Program-made: the position numbers and the translations under genes
Part shown: positions 57,153 through 64,000 of the stretch, in pieces
Layout: each line of letters begins with the position of its first letter
How positions within the stretch are numbered: the stretch's first letter is position 1
Notes under the pieces: generated by a model
The model's input: only the letters and a program-made list of their open reading frames with translations
Told to the model about the DNA's origin: nothing
Database searches by the model: none
DNA from: Ovis canadensis
Lineage: Eukaryota; Chordata; Mammalia; Artiodactyla; Bovidae
Assembly: GCF_042477335.2 (NCBI RefSeq)
Contig: NC_091255.1
Coordinates: 40,464,501 to 40,528,500, forward strand
DNA length: 64,000 nucleotides
Reading direction: 5' to 3'

Positions 57153-57885
57153 GTACTGCACACCACCTCGGGCACGGATTTGGGGGAATTCTCTTCTCGT
57201 TGCCACGTGCTACACCGTGGTTCCGCCTGTCTGCAACCTTGGGAGCCCTTGGCGAGGTCGGCTGGGGCATCGGTGAGGGGAGTGACCTACGGGGCTGCCT
57301 GAAGTGAAGGGGCCTCGGAGCTAGGGCCTAGTCTTGCACTGGGGTTCCGGTGGTCCGCACACCGCGTCCATCTCCTAGCCCCCGGAGGTGGGTAGGGGAC
57401 GCGATGTCTGATGCTTCTTTCAGTTTTCAGAGGCTGGAGGCTCAGGAGAGAGGAACCTGGGGGCTCCCCGAGCCTCTTGGCTTCTCAGGGCCTTAGGTTC
57501 TAGCGATGTGTAAGTTACTCATACGTTGCACTTGTAAGAACCTGGCAAGTGCTTAGCTTCCCCGCCCCCAACCCGGAAGCCTTGTTCCAATATAAAGGGT
57601 CATGATGACAATAATAAAGACGGTGACCACCTCGGACTGCGGGCCATAACCATCTCCCGCCCCCCAGGCTTTTGTCTTTCTACCATTATCGTGGTCCCTG
57701 ATATAATCCCACCAGGCCCACCTGTCACAATTACATGTTTAGTGTAGATGTGCTTTCTTGCCCTTTGGCTGGGTCTCAGCTCCAATGTTTCCTGTTAAGA
57801 CAGGCTTGAGCACACTATCTAGGTAGAACCCCTGGCCCTCTGTTATCTCATCACCCTCTTTCCTTCATTACGGTTAGAACAGCCT

Positions 57886-58052
57886 TTGATTGCTTACTTA
57901 TACCCGATTTACTATGTGTTTCTCCCAACTGCAAGATTGAATCTTGTAAAGGCTGGGATGGTTTCTCTCTGGTTCATCTCTGTGTCCCCAGTGCCCGAAA
58001 CAATACCTGGTGTGCACTGTTGGTGCTGAGTAATTATTTATGAATGAATGAA
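57886..58052 (+). mobile_element. L2 LINE 3' end
   Basis: ttgtaaaggctgggatggtt, ctgtgtccccagtgcccga and gtaattatttatgaatgaat follow the L2 3' end. In COX10 intron 1. Confidence 0.75.
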
Positions 58053-58189
58053 ATTTGTCCTGATGGAGACATTAAGGTGGAGGTTGGGCATTGTTTTGTC
58101 CCAGTAGTTTAGGGTGATAACTGATGTGTGAGAAATGTGTCACTGGTTGTCCATATTCAAGATGGACTCCCTTTGGAAATCCCAGAAAC

Positions 58190-58312
58190 TTTTTTTATTG
58201 GCTCAGCCACGGGACTTGTGAAGTCTTAGTTGCCCAACCAGGGATCAAACTCAGGCCCATGGTGGTAAAAGATTGGAGTCCTAAACACTGGACCTTCAGT
58301 GGAATTCCCATC
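58190..58312 (-). mobile_element. CHR-type SINE, diverged
   Basis: From ttttttattggctcagccac to accttcagtggaattccc. In COX10 intron 1. Confidence 0.75.
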
Positions 58313-58389
58313 TGGCAGTATTGATCACAATTACTCTGAAATTCCTTTCTCTTCTTTTCTCCTAATATTGTTATTCTGTGTGTCTCTTT

Positions 58390-58502
58390 TGGCTGTGTGA
58401 TCTCAGGGCATATCAACTTTATTTTCTGGAATTGAGTTTACTCCTCTGTAAACTGAAGCTGTTCAGCTAGATGATATCAAAGGTCTCTTCTGGTTCAAAG
58501 GG
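58390..58502 (+). mobile_element. MIR/MIR3-like fragment
   Basis: ctcctctgtaaactgaagc followed by agctagatgatatcaaaggt fits MIR3. In COX10 intron 1. Confidence 0.5.
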
Positions 58503-58856
58503 CTCGAGGAGGGTGAGAAGTGGGAGTGTGTATAGATGATGAAAACAAGATTGGCCTAGATTTGAGCATTGTTGAACCTGGGGGATCAGTAATGGAGGCT
58601 CATTGGATTCTTCTGCTGTTGCATATGATTGGAATTTTCCACGATGAAACATTTTATTTGAAGGGTCTGTGGTTCTTTTTGAATTTGTTACCTTCTCCCA
58701 TCCCTGACTGTGAGTGTTCGATTCTGACCTGAGACACTCATTCTCAGAGAGCTCATCCTTTCTTAGTGCTGGAATTATCTCCTCTGTAGGGAGGTTTTTT
58801 CCAGCATGCATTGCTCAAGATGAGGTTCTTTTCTGCTTTCATTTCTGTATTTTCAG

Positions 58857-59000
58857 CTTCCTATAGGACAGATCTACCTCACTACTCAGAATTCCCCAGT
58901 TCAGGAAGTGGGCTGCTTATGGTTCAAACGGTTTGTTGCTGGATCTGTCTTTTTGATGCTGGTATGGGAGGAATAGCCAAGACAGCTTGGCTTCCTGAAG
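58857..59000 (+). other. Candidate in-frame cryptic exon in COX10 intron 1
   Basis: A pyrimidine-rich tract ending tgtattttcag precedes position 58857, and GAAG|GTATGA follows position 59000. The 144 nt are 48 codons, phase 1 in and phase 1 out, with no stop in the COX10 frame, so inclusion would add 48 residues without breaking the protein. Human COX10 as I remember it lacks this segment. An open stretch of this length is expected by chance roughly one time in ten, so it is only a candidate. Confidence 0.2.
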
Positions 59001-59864
59001 GTATGAACCAAAAGATCTGCTCTTAAGTGGTCTGTGCAGCCTGCTGTGATACACTGGGAAGATCTACTGCTGTTGCTTGGTATGGAAGCAGCACAGTGGG
59101 AAGCGGGCCGAAAGGTACACTGGGACTGTATCAGGTGCCTACATGCCCTCCTGGGTTTGGTCATGCCCGACTGTTCTTCAAAAGCTTAACAGTGTTTTAT
59201 AGCCGTTGAAAACTTTCAGAACCCACTTCATTTTTAAAGCCCTACAATCTTGACTCAGTGTTGATGGTGAATAATGGATGTGATCATTTGTGTCCTGATT
59301 TTTAATGCCTTTGTTATAAGCCATGTGTACCTTCAAACCTATATTTCTTTACACAGGGCCAAAATGTCTTTAAATTTCTGGACACTGATTGTTTTGACTA
59401 AATGAAGTATTTTTGTCATTTAAAAGTGCTGTTTCCAAGCTGGTTTTGTTTCCATAAAGTCTCATTTTTAATCCACATAATCTTGAGAGATATTTTCCAA
59501 GATGGTTCTTTTCCTCCCAGGAACATACATTTCTCAATGGACCAGTGGATCTCACAACTGGTTTTGAAATTAAGGTGTAGTACGACAAAACTTGGTGTCT
59601 TCTTGACATAACCTTTTAATATTGAAATCCTGTTATCCCAGAGAACAATGAGAAAGAAAGGAAAAATACATACCATTAAAAAAAAAGATAGACTATCAGA
59701 GGACTAAATTCAAAGGAAATTTCAATCAGTGGACTGATTTCAACACTACCATTCCTTTCTATATACATATACAGACAAAATGGAGTCCCCGCTTTCAATG
59801 AACTAAAAAAAAAAAATGATGTAGAAACAATCTGCATTAAGAAGTGCTACAAAAACGAGTATGA

Positions 59865-60408
59865 AATGCTAGACTGCTTGAAAGAAACTTCGACATTTGA
59901 CAGGCAGAGTGGAAACAGGACGCTGCAAGCAAGGAGACGCATAAACAAAGATGGGCTAACCGAAATCGTGGGGCAGGACAGTGAGTCACACGTACGTGAT
60001 TGTGCAGATGATGTGTATTCCAGGCTCCAGAAGGAAACCCTCTGGCTCTGTGGGGCTGGGATTGGAGAGGAAAGGCGTTAACCAAAGTCAGGACAAGTGG
60101 TTTGCATCCCACAACTCTACGGTATCCAGGTGTGAGATAATAAGGGTCTGTCTCTCAGCGGCAGGGAAAGAAGTGGACAGATTTGACCAATGTTTCCGAG
60201 TTGACTGGAGCTGATGGTTATTAGGTGATGAAGGAAGAGTTCAAGGTGGTCTTGGAATCTCACATAGGTGATGGTTTTATCTGCAGTAGAGGACAGAGTA
60301 GAGATAAGGATGAGACTAAAGTGTTCTGAGAGACATTACAAGCCATCCACGTGGAGATCCTCAGCAGATGGAAACAGGCATAGCAACTCTAGAAATGGCT
60401 TGGAGATT
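59865..60408. mobile_element. Unassigned ancient mammalian repeat
   Basis: gaagtggacagatttgacca, agagttcaaggtggtcttgg and catccacgtggagatcctc fit the later part of the same repeat type as 19741-20110. In COX10 intron 1. Confidence 0.45.
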
Positions 60409-60780
60409 AAAAATTACCTTAGGGTTTCAGGAATGGAGAATTGATGGGTGGATGAGAACCGGGAGTCCTTAGGGTCATGGAAGCCACAGGAGAAAAGACT
60501 TAAAAGAAGGGGGTGGTGGGGGGGAATGTCTGTGCTGTGCTCCTGTCGGAAGCTTTCCCAGGATGAGGCTTTACACAGAAGCACTGGGTTTGTTGCCATT
60601 TGAGAGAGGGTTTAGAGATGAATGACTAAAAGCCACATTTGGATACACCGAAAATAGCTTCTTCCTAACTAGCCTGATAGAGTCATACTTTAGTGAGAGC
60701 AATTTCCTCTGTCTTTTAGTTGGCTTACCCGATAATGGCCAAAATATTAATCTGAAATTTATTTTCCGGTTTACTCTTAT

Positions 60781-60905
60781 TTCTTGGAGGAGGAAATGGC
60801 AACCCGCTCCAATATTCTTGCTTGGAGAATTCCATGGACGGAGAAGCCTGGTGGGTTCCATGGGGTCGCAAAGAGTCGGACACGACTGAGTGACTTCACT
60901 TACTT
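60781..60905 (+). mobile_element. Bov-tA SINE, 5' truncated
   Basis: Starts ttcttggaggaggaaatgg and ends cgactgagtgacttcactt. In COX10 intron 1, sense orientation. Confidence 0.93.
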
Positions 60906-61051
60906 TATGGTTATTTATTGAAAAAAATTGGGCTTCTCATTTTATCCTCTTTAGAAAGTGACCAAGCTGATTGTTTTACATTTGATTCTCTAAGAGATTG
61001 ATGGTTTGGTCATTTCAACTTTTGGTGTAATAAAAGCATAATTATCCTGAG

Positions 61052-61267
61052 GGCTTCCCTGCTGGCTCACAGTGAAGAATCTGCCTGCAATGCAGGAGAG
61101 CCAGGTTTAATCCCTGGGTCAGAAAGATCCCCTAGAGAAGAGAATGGCTACCCACTCCAGTATTCTTGCCTGGAGAATCCGTTGGACAGAGGAGCTTGGC
61201 AAGCTACAGTTCATGGGGTTGCAAAGAGTTGGACATGACTGAGTGACTAACGCTTTCACTTTTAATG
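61052..61267 (+). mobile_element. Bov-tA SINE with 8-bp TSD
   Basis: Flanked by atcctgag at 61044-61051 and 61268-61275. It ends about 230 bp before COX10 exon 2. Confidence 0.95.
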
Positions 61268-61494
61268 ATCCTGAGATGAACAAGTTCCCTAACTCTGCTG
61301 GAGAATTATACTCAGACAGTGAGCAGGGCCGATCAATAACCGTTCATTCATGAGTCTGAATCAGATCATTTCAGAGTTCAGACCCATCACACATGCACTG
61401 CCTACCGTGGTGCTGGCTCTGCTTCTGGGTAGGTCCAGTCATCGCTTGGTGAGATATAATGGCCGTTTTAATTTTTTTCCTCTTTCTTTGATAG

Positions 61495-61628
61495 GCTGGG
61501 GAGGAGCATGCATCTGGTATCTAGAAGGAAGAGCCATGGGAGAGTCACCTCGTAGATTCCTGCATCTTCTCAGGAACGTCAATCAGCAGTGGGTCACATT
61601 TCAACACATTAACTTCCTCCGGCGCATG
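61495..61628 (+). CDS. COX10: COX10 coding exon 2 (residues 15-59)
   Basis: This 134-nt exon follows the acceptor ctttgatag and ends at the donor ATG|GTAGGT. Joined to exon 1 it gives 177 nt, exactly 59 codons, so intron 2 falls between codons. The product includes the segment [13 protein letters not shown], close to the human segment, while residues 16-31 differ clearly from human but keep the same length. The region is arginine-rich and poor in acids, so it probably continues the mitochondrial presequence and matrix-side N-terminal extension. The reading frame stays open upstream into the intron, so the acceptor was chosen by phase match and by the boundary shared with human. Confidence 0.94.
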
Positions 61629-63373
61629 GTAGGTTCAGAAGACCATGCTCACTGGGCTCTCTGCCTTTACTTTCCCTGTTCAAGGGGATTTTAGAAATTC
61701 CTGTTGTCAGAAGAGCTGCAACAAGTACTCTTTGAAAAAGACTTTTATTTCCTGCCCTCTTAAGTTTTTCCACAACGTTAATCCCTTGTTTTGATTATGC
61801 TTAACTGAAACCAGAATAACTCTGGTGTCTTGAGTGTTAAAGTATGATCTCGACCTTATTGATTAAGTCTGGAGAAAGATGGAAAGCTGCTTGCATGTTT
61901 TGAGTAGGCCACAGTTAGGAAAGGCTGAACTGTTATAATTCATCTTTTTAAATTCTTTAAAGTTCTGTGACTACATCAGTAATACAGAAATAATTGCCTC
62001 AGAAGTAGGTCCTCCCTGTTATTTTACATCAGCAGTGAGATTCAAACATGCACTTCTGAACAGATTCAAACAAATTGAGTTCTTGTGATTTTCTGGGCAT
62101 TTTACAGTGGGCGTTCATAATATAGCTCAGTCTGTTTGTAGACCTTGGACCAGGTTGACTCCGTGTTGTCGTCAGCATGGTAACTTAACATTTGCCACTT
62201 TCTCAAATCATGAAGTATCGTAGAATGAAGAAGCCACAGCTAAAAACTCATAATTTCTGTGCAAGCATGAAAGAATAGCAAATTCATAATCTGAAGTCCT
62301 ATTTGACATTTCTCTAATCTTTTTTTTTTAACCTTACAATGTCCATTTTAACTTTTAAAATCTTCTAACTTAATAAAACTCATTTTGATGAGAGATTTTA
62401 GTTTCCAATAATAATCAGACTTGTAAAGTTGAGGATGGAGGATAATGGATATTTAGAAGAGAAACTCAAATACATAGGATGCTTTTTATATGTAAACAGA
62501 ACTCTGAATTCATTCCTGAGTTTGTAACTCCTTCCTCAGACAAGTGTATGTAATTTCAAGCCTTCTCGATGTAATTGGAAAAAGTCACTTAGGTCGTTAT
62601 CAGGAAAGGGCTTCAGTTCTAGGAACATCTGTAACTAACTAGTTTTATATTCTTGGCTCTGTCAAATTGTTTTCCAAGCCTTGGTTTCCTCATTTGAAAA
62701 TTAAGAGATACTGGTAACAATCTGTCTTCTTTCACAATTTTTGAGAAGACTGAATGAGATATGTCCCCTATAAACTCTAAGGATATATGTTGTTTAAAAC
62801 TGTAAAGTGCCTCATGGATGTTAGCCACAGTTACCCCTTTTTGCTAGTAAGTAACAGAGGTTGTCTGAGTCTTCAGCCCAATTCTCTCCACACACCCACT
62901 GCCCTGATGGTACTGAGCCCTGGGTTGTGGTCCCCTTGGAGCCTCTCTGCACTGCTGGCTGGGCAACAAGGAAAGTCAGCAGGTTGACTTGGGCTCTTGA
63001 GTCTAGAAAACTTTTGCACTGTATTTGGAATGTTAAACCTGCAACTTCTGAGTCTTATGTCAGGGGAAATCCTGGGGGAGATGAATAAGAAATCAATTTA
63101 TCTTTCTTTCTGGGAACTTAAACCCCTAGGATTTTTTCTAAGTCATAGAATCTGAAAACCAGTTAATTGTCTTCTCCATATCTTAGTCGAGTGACCTCCA
63201 TGTAACACACTCTAATAGGAGTTATTTCAGGGAATATTTATAGAGGTGCAGGAAAATCTTTTAAGTACTGTAGAAGTCGGACTGATGTAAAGTGTTACTG
63301 AACAACCACTTAAGAGCATTTTGGGCCGCAGTTTCCTAAGTTATGTGTACCTTTTTTTTTTTTTTCAATTCAG
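61629..63373 (+). other. COX10: COX10 intron 2
   Basis: This 1745-bp intron runs from GTAGGT to the T-run and caattcag. Apart from a MIR at 62640-62830 I see no repeat or exon. It has no ruminant SINE, unlike introns 1 and 3. Confidence 0.9.
62640..62830 (+). mobile_element. MIR SINE
   Basis: ttggtttcctcatttgaaaa, gaagactgaatgagatatg and gtaaagtgcctcatggatgt follow the MIR order. In COX10 intron 2. Confidence 0.72.
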
Positions 63374-63695
63374 TATGTCACACAACTAAACAGAAGCCTC
63401 AAGCAGCAAATAAAACCAAAGCCAGAACCAGCAGAATCTCCTTTCCTTGCAAAAACTTCTTTGGATGAGGCCAAAGCCGAAATATGCGAGATGAGACCTC
63501 TTGTACCCTCCAGCCTGTCTCTGTCCAGAAAGCCAAGTGAAAAAGCATTGATAGAACTAGAACCCACCTCAGTAACTGAGGGCTCCATAGCTCTGGGGAA
63601 AGAGACGAAAGAAGAGAAGCAGTGGAAAGAGATGAAGCTCCGTGCAGATGATTTGCCAGGAATTCTGGCCCGGCTGTCCAAAATCAAACTCACAG
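63374..63695 (+). CDS. COX10: COX10 coding exon 3 (residues 60-166 plus first base of codon 167)
   Basis: This 322-nt exon follows a strong acceptor (a run of more than ten T, then caattcag) and ends at ACAG|GTACTT in phase 1. It begins YVTQLNRS and ends [14 protein letters not shown], the latter identical to my memory of human COX10 just before the first transmembrane helix. The middle is hydrophilic, rich in Glu, Lys, Ser and Pro, and matches the poorly conserved linker of the family. Exons 1-3 encode 166 residues, the same as in human, with no indel in total length. Human COX10 is about 443 residues, so the UbiA-type membrane domain and its Asp-containing motifs are encoded outside this window. 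Confidence 0.96.
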
Positions 63696-64000
63696 GTACT
63701 TTGGAATTTTTTTTGGTCTCGTCAGTCTTACTCGAAACTATTCTTTTAGTTAAACAAACTACTAAATTTATTACTGCCCCAAAGGAATATTTTAAACTGC
63801 AGGTCCTCTTTTAGTATTTTTCCTCTCTTCAACTTAACTGGGATTTGAAATCAAACTTTTGGTTTTGTTTATGCAGAATTGTAAATAGTATTACCCTGAA
63901 CATGTTGTGGGCTTCCTTGGTGGCTCAGTGGTAGAGAATATGCCTGCCAGTGCAGGAAACCTGGGTTCAGTCCCTGGATGCAGTGGATCCCCTGGAGAAG
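63696..64000 (+). other. COX10: COX10 intron 3, left end
   Basis: The intron starts GTACTT and continues past the window. Apart from the Bov-tA beginning at 63910 nothing is recognised. Confidence 0.9.
63910..64000 (+). mobile_element. Bov-tA SINE, cut by the window end
   Basis: Starts ggcttccttggtggctcagt and reaches the ggagaag block at the last base. In COX10 intron 3. Confidence 0.93.

Larger units (their letters stand above)
56560..57330. promoter_or_regulatory. CpG island promoter of COX10, probably bidirectional
   Basis: CpG dinucleotides are frequent here and sparse on both sides. There is no TATA box ahead of the COX10 exon. Sp1-type, ETS-type and YY1-type motifs sit within about 130 bp upstream of the COX10 ATG. 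The island extends about 500 bp upstream of the gene, more than COX10 needs, which fits divergent initiation. TATA-less, CpG-rich promoters with GABP sites are typical of nuclear genes for cytochrome oxidase and its assembly. Confidence 0.88.
57153..61494 (+). other. COX10: COX10 intron 1
   Basis: This 4342-bp intron is bounded by GTACTG and ctttgatag. It contains an L2 3' end, a CHR-type SINE, a MIR3-like piece, an unassigned ancient repeat, two Bov-tA copies in sense orientation and a candidate in-frame pseudo-exon. These are listed separately. The parts 57330-57885, 58505-58855, 59005-59860 and 60410-60780 hold nothing I recognise. Confidence 0.9.

Noticed and set aside
56535..57206. Minus-strand ORF of 223 codons across the CpG island
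   Set aside because: Long ORFs are expected by chance in GC-rich sequence poor in stop codons. It overlaps the COX10 promoter and first exon and contains no known domain.
750..64000. tRNA-like heads of the SINEs as tRNA genes
   Set aside because: The heads resemble tRNA-Glu with A- and B-box-like strings but are part of repeated SINE units and do not fold to a complete tRNA.
1..64000. CRISPR arrays, operons, phage or integron structures
   Set aside because: The DNA is ruminant nuclear DNA. The repeats are dispersed SINEs and LINEs, not regularly spaced arrays.

Overview
This is mammalian nuclear DNA from a ruminant, almost certainly a bovid (cattle, sheep or goat type). The evidence is the repeat content. 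I count about 36 copies of Bov-tA/BovA SINEs, about 12 fragments of the BovB (RTE-clade) LINE and about 12 copies of the older tRNA-Glu-derived CHR-type SINE. On top of these are ruminant or artiodactyl L1 pieces, older mammalian L1M, L2 and MIR, three DNA-transposon relics and one MLT1-like LTR. No bacterial, phage, CRISPR or operon-like structure is present.

The only protein-coding gene I can support lies at the right end. It is the 5' part of COX10 (heme A:farnesyltransferase, also called protoheme IX farnesyltransferase), on the + strand. Three coding exons are visible: 57110-57152, 61495-61628 and 63374-63695. Splice sites and phases agree and encode residues 1-166. Both exon-exon boundaries (after residues 59 and 166) match the human protein as I remember it. 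The conserved membrane and catalytic core would be encoded to the right of the window.

COX10 starts in a TATA-less CpG island (about 56560-57330) with an ETS/GABP (NRF-2) motif, a GC box and a YY1-type AAGATGGCGGC element. The YY1 element overlaps the ATG of a seven-codon upstream ORF (57040-57063). The island probably also fires leftward; a plausible minus-strand splice donor is at 56837, and a head-to-head non-coding transcript is known at human COX10.

The first 56 kb are intergenic: repeats laid on ordinary unique sequence. Open reading frames there come from repeats (BovB reverse transcriptase, the L1 ORF2 C-terminus, mariner transposase) or show no sign of being genes. The useful information is insertion history. 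Many elements keep readable target-site duplications (TSDs), several older elements are split by younger ones, and one L1 shows the 5' inversion typical of twin priming.

Region by region: 0-9 kb has BovB, SINEs, the inverted L1 and L2; 9.9-12.4 kb has two old L1 3' ends cut by SINEs; 12.4-31 kb is SINE-rich and includes a hAT element with perfect 15-bp ends and a mariner relic; 31.5-40 kb is mostly decayed L1 with nested ruminant insertions; 40-42.3 kb has a BovB reverse-transcriptase remnant inside a MIR, then an L1; 42-56 kb is sparser, with a split MER2-like element and an MLT1-like LTR; 56.5-64 kb is COX10.
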